A stretch of DNA of 64,000 nucleotides from Acinetobacter sp. WCHA55 (GCF_002165305.2 NZ_CP032286.1:434001-498000); one strand, 5' to 3'; numbered from the stretch's first letter, positions 36,040 through 49,059 are shown. Notes: a model not told the origin generated them from the letters alone. Program-made: numbers and translations.

Positions 36040-37113
36040 ATGTGGTTGTTTCAAGATTTTCTCGATCAGTCTAAACAACTTAATCAGGCTCCTTCACGGT
36101 CACTCCCTGCTTATCATCCACCCAATAAAAAATATAAAATTATACATCAAGCTTTAACCATTCCCAATCTTCCTGCGCCATTACATTATTTAAATTTTTT
36201 GAGCATGATTGGTCAGCCCAATACGCCTATGTTTAGAAATAATAGTGCAATTAGAACTACCCCTTTGGATACTGCTACCGTATTGGCCAGTAGTAGTCCA
36301 CATATGGCAGGGCAGCTGAACCGTTATTCAATTTCTGCGGAATGTTCATTTCAAGAAAAAACATTTAAATTTGCTAATAAAGAACAGCTCATGGGAACGT
36401 TCCCAAAATTTCAAATTCAAAGAAAAGACACAGAGTTGAGTTTTGAAATTGAAATTGCAACAACGCCGCTGATTTCACATTTCACCAAATTACGTTTTGG
36501 TCTTGCCGAGCATTGGTCTCTATTGTGTCGATGTCAGGGGGAAGTTAAATATAAAGAACAGCGTTATGACATTGACCAGTTAGGGGCTTTTGATTATGCG
36601 CGCAGTATTGACTTTAGTTATTTACCTTTAGCCTTTTTCACCTATCAAATCATCAATCTAGCGGATCAGCGTCAACTATTGTTAGAGCAAATTCGGGATT
36701 CGTTTAATCGAATTGTGCAGTCACGTATCTATATACGTGACTTGCAAAAACAACAAACCTATATGTTTGATCAGATGGTGCGCTTTCAAGTCCATCGTGT
36801 TTATCCTGCTGTGAAAACTCCCAATGGGCAAAAAATGTATTTGCCGCGAGAGTTTGAATGGCATTATCAAGATGAACAGGGACATCACATTCATGTTTGT
36901 GCGCAAAGTCGTGGTGATTTTAAATTTGGTTTGGCTGCGGGTTATGTGGGAAGTTTTAAATATCAACTCAAAATGGATAATTATGAGGAACAGGGCGAAA
37001 GTGGTTATTGTGAATATGTGGATTGTCGTGCATTAAAGTGGCAAGAGAAAAATTCGCAAGAAAAAATACGCAATGAAATTGGAGAAATTGTTCCCTTTTC
37101 ACTCAAAAAATAA
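36040..37113 (+). CDS. unrecognised 357-residue protein upstream of the rRNA operon
   Basis: A soluble, beta-rich protein with many aromatic residues and no signal peptide. One block stands out, DQLGAFDYARSIDFSYLPLA in the middle, followed by a helix (LLLEQIRDSFNRIVQS), then a second strand-rich half ending EIVPFSLKK. Two-lobed beta proteins of this size include lipocalin/AttH-like folds, but this is a guess and no function is assigned. It starts 27 bp after pssA, with AAGGAG upstream, so it may be cotranscribed with pssA. Confidence 0.65.
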   Translation: MWLFQDFLDQSKQLNQAPSRSLPAYHPPNKKYKIIHQALTIPNLPAPLHYLNFLSMIGQPNTPMFRNNSAIRTTPLDTATVLASSSPHMAGQLNRYSISAECSFQEKTFKFANKEQLMGTFPKFQIQRKDTELSFEIEIATTPLISHFTKLRFGLAEHWSLLCRCQGEVKYKEQRYDIDQLGAFDYARSIDFSYLPLAFFTYQIINLADQRQLLLEQIRDSFNRIVQSRIYIRDLQKQQTYMFDQMVRFQVHRVYPAVKTPNGQKMYLPREFEWHYQDEQGHHIHVCAQSRGDFKFGLAAGYVGSFKYQLKMDNYEEQGESGYCEYVDCRALKWQEKNSQEKIRNEIGEIVPFSLKK

Positions 37114-37182
37114 GAAAAAGCGCCATTTTGCTGAATAAGTAAACAGTTGAGGAATTTTTTATAAATAATTGAGGAAAAGGGG

Positions 37183-37210
37183 TTGTGTTGGTTTGGAAAT
37201 ACTGTAGAAT
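37183..37210 (+). promoter_or_regulatory. rRNA operon promoter
   Basis: TTGTGT at 37183-37188 and TAGAAT at 37205-37210 with a 16-bp spacer, 340 bp before the mature 16S end, placing a start near 37217. Other promoters in the leader cannot be excluded. Confidence 0.6.
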
Positions 37211-37216
37211 GCACAT

Positions 37217-37549
37217 CCATCGGCGGTGATGAAGATTAAAACTTCTGATAAAACAGTAACTTAGTTAAAATTGATTGAGTTGGGTTTTGGAAAGAGAGTT
37301 TAAAATAATTTGAATTACCAGTTGACTTCTTCTTGAAAGAGAGTAGTATAGCCGACCTAGCTTGCTGATGACGAATCAGTAAGAAGATCATTAAGAGATT
37401 ATGAAGAACAACTTGTGTGGATTTTTACTGATTGATCGATCGAAAATATTTCATTGATTGAATGGTAGAAATTACTCGAAGTTTATTTGAGAAATTAATG
37501 TCAGAAAATTGATGAGCCAAGATTTGTAGCCATAAGCTACTAATGATTT
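37217..37549 (+). other. rRNA operon leader with 16S processing stem
   Basis: The transcribed leader before 16S. Bases 37402-37423 are complementary, with one bulge, to 39111-39133 after the 16S end, forming the long stem that RNase III cleaves. No protein gene is present. Confidence 0.75.
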
Positions 37550-39087
<1,538 letters not shown>

Positions 39088-39148
39088 ACGAAAGATTGAC
39101 GATTGGTAAGAATCCACAACAAGTTGTTCTTCATGACGATGTATCTGA

Positions 39149-39225
<77 letters not shown>

Positions 39226-39293
39226 AATCTGACTAACCGGTATTATTAAATGCTGAATACAGAAAAACAGAAACATTGACTTATTGATAAGCT

Positions 39294-39369
39294 GGGGACT
39301 TAGCTTAGTTGGTAGAGCGCCTGCTTTGCACGCAGGAGGTCAGGAGTTCGACTCTCCTAGTCTCCACCA
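39294..39369 (+). tRNA. tRNA-Ala(TGC)
   Basis: 76 bases with encoded CCA. Acceptor GGGGACT pairs with AGTCTCC. Anticodon loop TTTGCAC. It is the second tRNA of the spacer. Confidence 0.97.
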
Positions 39370-39718
39370 TAGATTATAGAATTTAGTAAGTTAAAGCTTA
39401 TTAACTTCTGTGATTTATCACAGTTTCCTGACCTGACGAAGGCTGGAAAAATCATTAACAGAATATATTTGAGTTGAAATAATTTGTTCATACTCGTTTT
39501 AAAGATCGACATTAACAGTGATTTATTACTGATTGATGAAGGTTGGAGAAATGAGTTACTAGCGAAATTAACTGAATCAAGCGTTTTGGTATGTGAATTG
39601 AATTGAAGCTGTACAGTGTTTAAGTACACAGAGCAACAAACTGTAAGGAAGTGATGAGGAATCATCATAGACTGTCTTAATCCTACTTGTAGGGATTAAC
39701 GACTGTTTGGGGTTGTAT
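39370..39718 (+). other. tRNA-Ala to 23S spacer
   Basis: 349 bp of transcribed spacer. Its 3' end (from 39703) pairs with 42604-42627 to form the 23S processing stem. No other gene is seen. The whole 16S-23S spacer is 631 bp. Confidence 0.75.
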
Positions 39719-42612
<2,894 letters not shown>

Positions 42613-42811
42613 ACAACACCCAAACAGTTGGTGTTGTGGTTCAAATCACTGCAAACAACTTGATTTAGTTATAAAGCTAAGTAGAATGTGCAAATTAAAT
42701 TAACTCAGATGTTCTGTTATGAACGATGTTCAAAGCACTGCTTTGAACGAGTGCAAGATTTGGTAGAAAGCGAGGCAATCATAAGACCTAGCGAGTATCC
42801 ATAAACAGTTG

Positions 42812-42927
42812 TGCTGGCGACAATAGCAAGAGTGAACCACCTGATCCCTTCCCGAACTCAGAAGTGAAACCTCTTAGCGCTGATGGTAGTGTGGAGTTAT
42901 CCATGTGAGAGTAAGTCATCGCCAGCT
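42812..42927 (+). rRNA. rrf: 5S ribosomal RNA
   Basis: About 116 bases. The terminal stem TGCTGGCGA pairs with TCGCCAGC. The inner CCGAACTCAGAAGTGAAAC is the conserved 5S core. It ends ~10 bp before the operon terminator. Confidence 0.95.
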
Positions 42928-42936
42928 CATTAATTC

Positions 42937-42973
42937 AAAAACCCCCTCCGCTTAATGCAGAGGGGGTTTTTTT
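42937..42973 (+). terminator. rRNA operon terminator
   Basis: CCCCCTC/GAGGGGG stem, A-rich 5' flank and seven T. Confidence 0.9.
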
Positions 42974-43100
42974 ATCATGCGGTTAGCGAAATGGTGAATT
43001 TATTATCATTGATTTTTGATTGAAGACGGTTGATGAAATCGTTTAATCACACACCGTAAACGTCTAAGTACTTATAGTAAAAGAACATGAATTTGGTAGC

Positions 43101-44477
43101 TCAGGGACTGAGTTGTCGACGCGCATGTTTTAAAGCCGTTCTTAAACCTTCTTCAAGGGTAGGGTGATAAAACGGTTTCTGCAAAATTTCATCGACAGTC
43201 AACTCTTCTGCAATCATCCATGCCAATAAATGGGCCAAATGTTCAGTAGACTCTGTGAGTAATTCAGCACCAAGTAGCTTTTGGCTACTTCTATCTACAT
43301 AAACCTCGATGGCTCCATAGTTTTTACCCAGAACCAATGCACGTCCTTGTTTTGCATAGGATACTTCGCCGATGACAAAATTGATATTTGCACTTTGTAG
43401 TTGCTTAAAGTTTTGTCCAACCGTTGCCATTTCTGGGTTGCTAAACACGATGCCTAAAGGCGTTAGAGTTTTGCATGATTCTAGAATGGGGAAGTTCAAT
43501 GCATTTTTGACCGAAACTTTGCCTTCGTGTGCGGCTTCATGTTGTAGTGGTGTATCAGTATATGCATCGCCAATGATAAAAATCGGGTAGTCAGCGAGTT
43601 GTTTGGTCTCAGGATCAACAGGTAAATGTTTTAAGTCTGTGAATGATGTGTCGATATTTCCGAGTTGAAGTGTATTTAAAAGACTACTTCGGCCGGTGGC
43701 AATCAGTAAATAATCGACATTGAGTGTTTTAGCCTGACTATTTTCAGTAAAACTAAGTTCAACTTGATCGTTTATATATTTAACTTCTGTGGGTAAAACT
43801 TCGAATTTAATTTTAAGTTCAGCACTAATTTCTGTTTGTGCCAACTGTTGCAATTTTGGGCTGGTCAAAACGCCGACTTTACGGCTACGTGCAAAGACGG
43901 TGGTATTGACGCCAAGTCGTTGCATGGCTTGTGCCAGTTCAATCGCGATGACCCCACTGCCAATAACAGCTAAAGATTTGGGTAAAGCATCAAGTTCAAA
44001 GATTTGATCGGAGGTAATGAGCCGATCATCGAGTTCATTCTTCCATGTTGGGTCAAAACTTGGTGTGGAGCCTACAGCTAAGATAAAGCTTTTGGCTTGG
44101 TAGAGTTGCCCATTCACTTCGACCGTTTTTGCATCGACAAAGTGAGCACGGCCTTGAACTTTATGCGCCTTAGGCCAGCTTTCTACAGTTTTAAGGGTAC
44201 TAGAGGTAAAGCGATCACGGAGTGCTTGTACGTGTTGCATGACCTGGCTACGGTCAATTTTTGATTCTACTTTTAATCCGACACGATCCGCATGTTGAAT
44301 ATCATGCATGCGATTGGCTGTAGAAATAAGGACTTTTGAGGGCATACAGCCGACACGTGCACAAGTGGTATCCCATGGCCCATCATTAATGATTAATAGA
44401 TTTTGTGTGGACTTAATGGCTTGTTGGTAGGCTGCAATACCCGCGGTTCCAGCCCCAATAATAATCAGATCATACAT
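43101..44477 (-). CDS. Lpd/mercuric-reductase-like flavoprotein disulfide oxidoreductase
   Basis: About 458 residues. It has an FAD-binding GAGTAG at the N-terminus, the redox pair CARVGC (C-x4-C) at about residues 39-44, an NAD-binding GSGVIAIELAQAMQRLG around 168, and a C-terminal YHPTLEEGLR with the catalytic His and Glu. That is the full class I pyridine nucleotide-disulfide reductase set. No 2-oxoacid dehydrogenase genes are nearby, so its partner thiol is unknown and it need not be the dihydrolipoyl dehydrogenase of a complex. ATG at 44477 gives the usual N-terminus; ATG at 44504 is in frame. Neither has a strong ribosome site. Confidence 0.88.
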   Translation of the reverse strand: MYDLIIIGAGTAGIAAYQQAIKSTQNLLIINDGPWDTTCARVGCMPSKVLISTANRMHDIQHADRVGLKVESKIDRSQVMQHVQALRDRFTSSTLKTVESWPKAHKVQGRAHFVDAKTVEVNGQLYQAKSFILAVGSTPSFDPTWKNELDDRLITSDQIFELDALPKSLAVIGSGVIAIELAQAMQRLGVNTTVFARSRKVGVLTSPKLQQLAQTEISAELKIKFEVLPTEVKYINDQVELSFTENSQAKTLNVDYLLIATGRSSLLNTLQLGNIDTSFTDLKHLPVDPETKQLADYPIFIIGDAYTDTPLQHEAAHEGKVSVKNALNFPILESCKTLTPLGIVFSNPEMATVGQNFKQLQSANINFVIGEVSYAKQGRALVLGKNYGAIEVYVDRSSQKLLGAELLTESTEHLAHLLAWMIAEELTVDEILQKPFYHPTLEEGLRTALKHARRQLSP

Positions 44478-44548
44478 AAGCAAACGTTTATCTAAGCGAG
44501 ACATACTCTATAGTTAACATATTCAGGGCTGTAGATGATTATATTTTG

Positions 44549-44573
44549 TAAAAAACGGCACTAGATGCCGTCT
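44549..44573 (-). terminator. terminator of the Blh-like/lipoprotein operon
   Basis: On the minus strand ACGGCA/TGCCGT with a TCTAG loop, followed by six T. It lies 16 bp after the micro-lipoprotein stop codon. Confidence 0.8.
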
Positions 44574-44588
44574 TTACTCTCATTTGAT

Positions 44589-44693
44589 TTATAAGCCAGT
44601 GCCAACGCTTACCCCAACGGTAGGGCGTACATTCATTGAACTGCATGCTGTCATTAAGGTACAGCAGAGTAAAAGGAGTAACAGCTTATTCAT
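44589..44693 (-). CDS. 34-residue lipoprotein
   Basis: A 35-codon frame: N-terminal MNK, a Leu-rich hydrophobic core, then a lipobox LMTAC with Ser-Ser at +2/+3, leaving an 18-residue mature peptide ending VGVSVGTGL. The start overlaps the stop of the upstream gene by 8 bp (ATGAATAA), and GAGG lies 8 bases before the ATG, so translation is supported. A terminator follows directly. Small Gly/Val-rich lipoproteins of this type occur in many Gram-negatives; the function is not known to me. Its genome position ties it to the two Blh-like genes. Confidence 0.75.
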   Translation of the reverse strand: MNKLLLLLLCCTLMTACSSMNVRPTVGVSVGTGL

Positions 44694-45111
44694 GGAGTAA
44701 TCCTCGTTGTTTTGCCTGATTGAACAGCAGACTAGAGCGAGTACCACTCTTACAGACCATTAAAATAGGCTTGGGCAACTCATTATAATATTTAGCAAAT
44801 TCAACCACGTCTGTTTCAGAAATTTTACTGCTGGTAACCGGTTGGTAAATTACGCTGACTTTGGACTGTTCCGCAATATTACGCAGTTGATCAACGCGAA
44901 CGGTATTGCCTTGTTCTTGATCTGGTCGGTTGACAATGACCGACTTAAAACCTTGTTTTATCAACTGTTCAAACTTGTCTTGAGTCATTTCCCCTGAAAC
45001 GCTGAGCTGCGGGCTGAGTGCTTGGCTCAGGTTATTCGTTGCTGCCCAAAGTGTACTGCTTGCTAAAAGCAGAGCAGTATAGATGACATGTTTAAACAAC
45101 CGTTTAGTCAT
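44686..45111 (-). CDS. periplasmic Blh-like sulfurtransferase/phosphatase-like protein
   Basis: 141 residues with a signal peptide (cleavage after LWA), so exported. The mature domain matches the TIGR01244/DUF442 family, related to the N-terminal part of the Blh protein. It has FKSVIVNRPDQEQGN near the start and an active-site loop CKSGTRS near the end. It is a paralogue of the gene at 45104, sharing GFKSV, NRPD and YNELPKPIL. The 5' end overlaps that gene by 8 bp. Activity is unproven; the C-x4-R loop is rhodanese-like in length. Confidence 0.82.
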   Translation of the reverse strand: MTKRLFKHVIYTALLLASSTLWAATNNLSQALSPQLSVSGEMTQDKFEQLIKQGFKSVIVNRPDQEQGNTVRVDQLRNIAEQSKVSVIYQPVTSSKISETDVVEFAKYYNELPKPILMVCKSGTRSSLLFNQAKQRGLLHE

Positions 45112-45439
45112 CTAACAGATCCATTTGTTTGGCAAGTTGGTACAAGTTATTTGAGCGATTACCTGTACGGCAGAACATGAGAACAGGTTTTGGAAGTTCA
45201 TTAAAGTGGTTGGCAAAAGTGCGAACATCCATTTCGGTGATTTGACCAGCAACCACAGGTTGGTAGACATAATCCAAGCCTGCTACACGTGCTGCTTCTT
45301 CAATTTGAGCGCTGGTTGGTTGTTCTGGACCACCTTCCATATCTGGACGGTTATTGATCACAGATTTAAACCCTTTTTCAACCACTTGAACCAAATGTTC
45401 TGGGCCAATTTGACCTGCAAAGCCTACATTTTCGCTCAT
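45104..45439 (-). CDS. cytoplasmic Blh-like sulfurtransferase/phosphatase-like protein
   Basis: 111 residues, same family as the gene at 44686 but with no signal peptide. It has the same blocks: GFKSVINNRPDMEGG, YVYQPVVAGQIT, FNELPKPVLMFCRTGNRS. The active-site loop is CRTGNR. It is the first gene of a three-gene operon in which each start overlaps the previous stop by 8 bp (ATGACTAA, then ATGAATAA). The family is often linked to sulfide detoxification, but no persulfide dioxygenase gene is next to it. Confidence 0.85.
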   Translation of the reverse strand: MSENVGFAGQIGPEHLVQVVEKGFKSVINNRPDMEGGPEQPTSAQIEEAARVAGLDYVYQPVVAGQITEMDVRTFANHFNELPKPVLMFCRTGNRSNNLYQLAKQMDLLDD

Positions 45440-45563
45440 CCTGTCACTCCAAAAATAAACTAATCGAGATATGCTTTATGATAGCATTAAGCTGAAAGCT
45501 CAGCCTATGCTGTTGAAATATTTATAAGCGATTACAACCATAAAATAACGCAATGGAGCAGGT

Positions 45564-46460
45564 ATGCACGCCTATACCGTTGAACCGCTATATGTCAAAA
45601 GTGGCCAAGAGGTCATTGCTGCGGATTTCTATCGTCCGAAAACTGAAGAAAAGCCCGCAGTGATTTTGATGGCCCATGGTTTGGCTGGGCTTCGCCAATT
45701 CAAACTGATCCAATTTGCGCAGCGTTTTGCACAAGCGGGCTATGCAGTCGTGTTATTTGACTACCGTTATTGGGGCGGTAGTACCGGACGTCCACGAGAA
45801 CTGGTATCGATTAAGAAGCAGCTTGAAGACTGGCGGACCATGATTAACCACCTCAAAGAGCGTAAGTCGATTGATAATCGACGGATTGTGCTATGGGGGA
45901 CGGCACTCAGCGGTGGATATGTACTTGATATTGCTGCAGAGTTCAAAAATGTTCAGGCGGTGATGGCGCAAGTGCCTTTTGTCGATGGTGCTGAAAGTGC
46001 CAAGCTTTACCCGTTACAGCAACTCCCGAAAGCATTAAAGCTGTCCAGCCAAGATTATATGGGTGGAAAAGTGGGGATGTCTCCGACGACTTTACCTGTG
46101 GTGGATCCACGAGAGTTATGTTTCTTGCCGACGCAAGATGCTTATTTGGGGTATCGTTCGATTATCAATCCTGATTATTATTGGAGTGGTGAGATTCCCG
46201 CACGACTATTTTTTAATTTAATTCGTTATCGTCCCATTCAAAATGTACGGCAAATTAATATTCCTGTACTGTTCATTGCAGCCAAGCATGATAGTTTAGT
46301 TCCGATTGAATCCAGTCGTGAAGCCGCGACCAATATTGCACCTTTTGTTCAATATCATGAATGGGAAATGCAGCATTTTGATATTTATCATGCCAGTTGG
46401 TTTGAAAAAGCCATTTCGACCCAATTAGAATTCTTACATCAACATATTGGAGTCAACTAA
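45564..46460 (+). CDS. alpha/beta hydrolase
   Basis: 298 residues, cytoplasmic. It has the oxyanion motif MAHGLAG near residue 36 and a nucleophile elbow GTALSGG at about 113-119, a variant of GxSxG. The acid is in AAKHDSLVP and the His in MQHFDIY near the C-terminus, so the triad is complete. The substrate is unknown; relatives act on esters or carboxymethylene lactones. AGGAGC-type ribosome site just upstream. The trxC start follows directly after its stop codon. Confidence 0.85.
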   Translation: MHAYTVEPLYVKSGQEVIAADFYRPKTEEKPAVILMAHGLAGLRQFKLIQFAQRFAQAGYAVVLFDYRYWGGSTGRPRELVSIKKQLEDWRTMINHLKERKSIDNRRIVLWGTALSGGYVLDIAAEFKNVQAVMAQVPFVDGAESAKLYPLQQLPKALKLSSQDYMGGKVGMSPTTLPVVDPRELCFLPTQDAYLGYRSIINPDYYWSGEIPARLFFNLIRYRPIQNVRQINIPVLFIAAKHDSLVPIESSREAATNIAPFVQYHEWEMQHFDIYHASWFEKAISTQLEFLHQHIGVN

Positions 46461-46892
46461 ATGATTATTGTCTGTCCTACTTGTTTGGCCAAAAATCGTG
46501 TGCCTGAAGAGAAATTGAGTGCCAATCCGAGTTGTGGTCAATGCCACGCAGCGCTTTTACCTGCGGCACCGATTGAGTTGAATGAGCAGAATTTTAGCCA
46601 ATTCATTAGCCATAGCGATTTGCCTGTGTTTATTGATTTATGGGCAGAGTGGTGTGGTCCTTGTAAAATGATGGCACCGCATTTTGCTGAAGTGGCGAAA
46701 CAAAATCCACAAGTGATTTTTGCCAAAATTAATACCGAAGAATCTCCACGATTAAGTAGTGCCTTTAATGTGCGAAGTATTCCAACCTTAGTTTTAATGA
46801 ATAAAACTACTGAAATTGCTAGAATAAGCGGCGCGCTCCGTGCGCCACAATTGCAACAATGGTTAGATCAACAGTTGCAAGCCCAGTCATAA
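46461..46892 (+). CDS. trxC: thioredoxin 2
   Basis: 143 residues: an N-terminal zinc ribbon with CPTC and CGQC (residues 5-8 and 25-28), then a thioredoxin domain with the active site WCGPC at about 65-69 and the cis-proline in RSIPTLVL. This is the TrxC architecture, a cytosolic disulfide reductase active in oxidative stress. The ATG follows the hydrolase stop codon with no gap, so the two are probably translationally coupled. Confidence 0.95.
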   Translation: MIIVCPTCLAKNRVPEEKLSANPSCGQCHAALLPAAPIELNEQNFSQFISHSDLPVFIDLWAEWCGPCKMMAPHFAEVAKQNPQVIFAKINTEESPRLSSAFNVRSIPTLVLMNKTTEIARISGALRAPQLQQWLDQQLQAQS

Positions 46893-46909
46893 CGAAAATT
46901 GGAGTCAAC

Positions 46910-47332
46910 GTGTCAGAGATTCATGTGAAACCAGAAGGGATGTTGTCTCTTCAGACAATTGCAATGCCAGCCGATACCAACTGGAGTGGAGATGTTTTTG
47001 GTGGTTGGATTGTGTCACAAATGGATTTGGCGGGTGCAATTCATGCAGAGCGTTTTAGTAAGGGACGTTGTGCAACGATTTCAATTAATCAGATGACGTT
47101 CTTGGTCCCTGTCAAAGTCGGGGACGTGATTAGTTGTTATACTAAAATTCTAAAAGTAGGCAATACCTCGATTCAAATGGAAATTGAGGTATGGGACAGT
47201 CATGATAGTTCACGCCCACCTGTACGTGTAACTGAAGGTGTATTTACCTTTGTTGCGGTTGATGTCAAAGGTAATAAACGTCAGATTCCTACGGATGTTA
47301 AAGAGAAGTTTCTTGCGAGCCAATCTAACTAA
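46910..47332 (+). CDS. YciA-like acyl-CoA thioesterase (hotdog fold)
   Basis: 140 residues. It carries the hotdog/YciA motif DTNWSGDVFGGWIVSQMDLAG and later a VTEGVFTFVAVD block. Members hydrolyse acyl-CoAs and act as hexamers. The start is GTG at 46910 with GGAG at 46901-46904, leaving 17 bp after trxC; a longer frame from 46859 would overlap trxC and lacks such a site. A terminator follows. Confidence 0.9.
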   Translation: MSEIHVKPEGMLSLQTIAMPADTNWSGDVFGGWIVSQMDLAGAIHAERFSKGRCATISINQMTFLVPVKVGDVISCYTKILKVGNTSIQMEIEVWDSHDSSRPPVRVTEGVFTFVAVDVKGNKRQIPTDVKEKFLASQSN

Positions 47333-47348
47333 GGTTTGAGTCAGTTTG

Positions 47349-47384
47349 CAAAAAAAGCCAGTGTAATTACTGGCTTTTTTATTG
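47349..47384. terminator. bidirectional terminator after the thioesterase
   Basis: AAAAAGCCAGT/ACTGGCTTTTT stem with a GTAATT loop, between convergent genes. Confidence 0.87.
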
Positions 47385-47406
47385 CTATTCCATGCAGTTC
47401 GATGAA

Positions 47407-47904
47407 TTAAAACATGGTATTACGATTAGCAGACTCAGTAGGAATGGTTTGTATCACATCCCAATGTTCTACAATTTTACCTTGTTCAACACGGAAAATA
47501 TCGACAACGGCCTCACCACGATCTTGTGAATTTTGGGTGGAATGTACATGGAGTACCACCAAATTACCTTCAGCTACGACACGTTTGATGGTGTTTTTTG
47601 CATCAGGATTTTCTTTAAAATACTGGGTGAAATAGTTTACAAACGGCGTTTTTCCATCCGCAACATAGGGATTATGTTGAATGTATTGTGTACCAATATA
47701 GCGATCCGAATAGGTTTGAACCTGATGTTTGCTAAAAACTCCTTCATAAAAGTCCACCACAATTTTTTTATTTTGTTCAGTCAGGGTAGAGGCTGAAGAT
47801 TGACGCAGCATTGTTGAAATTGAGGTGTTGGCTAGGTAGTGCTGTTGGCAAGCCACCAGCCCTAAAGTAAATAGGACTGTCGCTAAAATTAATCTTTTTT
47901 TCAT
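47407..47904 (-). CDS. SnoaL-like (NTF2-fold) lipoprotein
   Basis: 165 residues with a lipoprotein signal (lipobox LVAC at about residues 17-20). The mature domain has the SnoaL pattern: IVVDFYEGVFSKH, then YIQHNPYVADGKTPF, and a C-terminal VDIFRVEQGKIVEHWDVIQ. Relatives include polyketide cyclases and many proteins of unknown role. ATG at 47904 is preferred over the TTG one codon earlier. An 18-bp inverted repeat lies ~107 bp upstream and may be regulatory. Confidence 0.83.
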   Translation of the reverse strand: MKKRLILATVLFTLGLVACQQHYLANTSISTMLRQSSASTLTEQNKKIVVDFYEGVFSKHQVQTYSDRYIGTQYIQHNPYVADGKTPFVNYFTQYFKENPDAKNTIKRVVAEGNLVVLHVHSTQNSQDRGEAVVDIFRVEQGKIVEHWDVIQTIPTESANRNTMF

Positions 47905-48010
47905 CAAGTCAGCTCAAATATTCATATTAAGTATCATGATTTTGAGCCGAGTTGAAGCAAAGATATAGTAAGTTTTAGTCGCGGCTTTAGCGTATTGTTG
48001 TAAATTTTAT

Positions 48011-48028
48011 ACTTACCAAACAGTAAGT
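48011..48028. promoter_or_regulatory. candidate operator upstream of the SnoaL-like gene
   Basis: Inverted repeat ACTTAC-N6-GTAAGT. It resembles TetR-type operators in length and symmetry, but no regulator gene is adjacent. Confidence 0.25.
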
Positions 48029-48041
48029 TATATTTACATTC

Positions 48042-48542
48042 TTACTTTTTTAATGATGCTTTGTCGAGCCATGCCCATAACATTTCACACTGAACGGGTG
48101 CTTCACCCGATTCATCCATTACTGTCACAGAAACTAAAGTTTCACCTTTGGCGGTGGTTTGCATCAGTTGCTGTTGTTCTAGTGTTAAGGTGGCTGTCGC
48201 TGTCATGGCACCTTTACTTGGACGTTTAAAGTCAATATGCATGCTTTTAATCAGAACAATGCAATGGTCAGGCACGTTCATTCCTGTGACAAAACCTGTT
48301 GCCGTTTCAGCAATCAAGGCCATGGCACAGGCGTGTAGTTGACCAATATGGTTTTGCATAGCTCGGTGGTTTTCGATTTTGACGACGACTTCACTATGAC
48401 TCACTTGTAAGTAACGTATATGAGCACTGCCGACCATGGGCACTATGCGACCAAAAGCTTGACTCCATAATCGCGTACGCAACGCTTTCGGCAAGCGAGA
48501 AGTGGCTTTTACAATTTTAGATAAGCGATTGGCCTTTGGCAT
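48042..48542 (-). CDS. DUF4442 hotdog-fold protein (PaaI-like)
   Basis: 166 residues. The core (MQNHIGQLHACAMALIAETATGFV) is the hotdog helix with the N-x-x-G-x-x-H-A-type motif of PaaI/DUF4442 thioesterases. A basic N-terminus precedes it (RLSKIVKATSRLPKALRTRLW). Likely a CoA-ester thioesterase or binding protein; the substrate is unknown. It follows yajQ on the same strand by 28 bp. Confidence 0.8.
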   Translation of the reverse strand: MPKANRLSKIVKATSRLPKALRTRLWSQAFGRIVPMVGSAHIRYLQVSHSEVVVKIENHRAMQNHIGQLHACAMALIAETATGFVTGMNVPDHCIVLIKSMHIDFKRPSKGAMTATATLTLEQQQLMQTTAKGETLVSVTVMDESGEAPVQCEMLWAWLDKASLKK

Positions 48543-48570
48543 AGTTACCTCAAATGATCAAACAAAAGTA

Positions 48571-49059
48571 TTAGTCTTTAAAGTTATTGAACTGTAACGG
48601 CAGACCAAATTGTTGTTCTTTTAAAAAGGTCATTACTTGCTGTAATGTATCGCGCTTTTTATCAGTCACACGAATTTTGTCGCCTTGAATTGAAGATTGC
48701 ACTTTAATGCCACTTTCTTTAATGGCTTTGTTAATTTTTTTTGCGGTATCTGAGTCAAGTCCATCTTTTAATTTCACCACTTGAACTACATTTTTACCTG
48801 AAGCCGTCATTTTTTGTGGATCAAGCGCTTGAATATCGACTTTACGCTTAAAGAAATGGTTCTCTAACATAGTGTAAACTTGTTCGCACTGGAAATCACT
48901 TTCAGTTGAGATTTTGATTTCTTTGTTTTTTTCATTGAGTTCAATCGAAACGTCCTGACCACGGAAGTCAAAACGTGTTGCGATTTCCTTTTGGGTGTTC
49001 TGAACAGCATGATTTACTTCAAAAATTTCTAATTCTGAAACAATATCAAAAGATGGCAT
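48571..49059 (-). CDS. yajQ: YajQ family nucleotide-binding protein
   Basis: 162 residues with the full YajQ pattern: MPSFDIVSELEIFEVNHAVQ, KEIATRFDFRG, and a C-terminal KIRVTDKKRDTLQQVM. Xanthomonas and Pseudomonas relatives bind c-di-GMP and modulate transcription; others bind tRNA or GTP. A diguanylate cyclase is encoded 31 kb upstream, but no functional link can be shown from sequence. Divergent from a rhodanese gene, 91 bp apart. Confidence 0.95.
   Translation of the reverse strand: MPSFDIVSELEIFEVNHAVQNTQKEIATRFDFRGQDVSIELNEKNKEIKISTESDFQCEQVYTMLENHFFKRKVDIQALDPQKMTASGKNVVQVVKLKDGLDSDTAKKINKAIKESGIKVQSSIQGDKIRVTDKKRDTLQQVMTFLKEQQFGLPLQFNNFKD

Noticed and set aside
46859..46909. Longer N-terminus for the YciA-like thioesterase
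   Set aside because: It would overlap trxC and lacks a ribosome site; GTG at 46910 with GGAG fits better.
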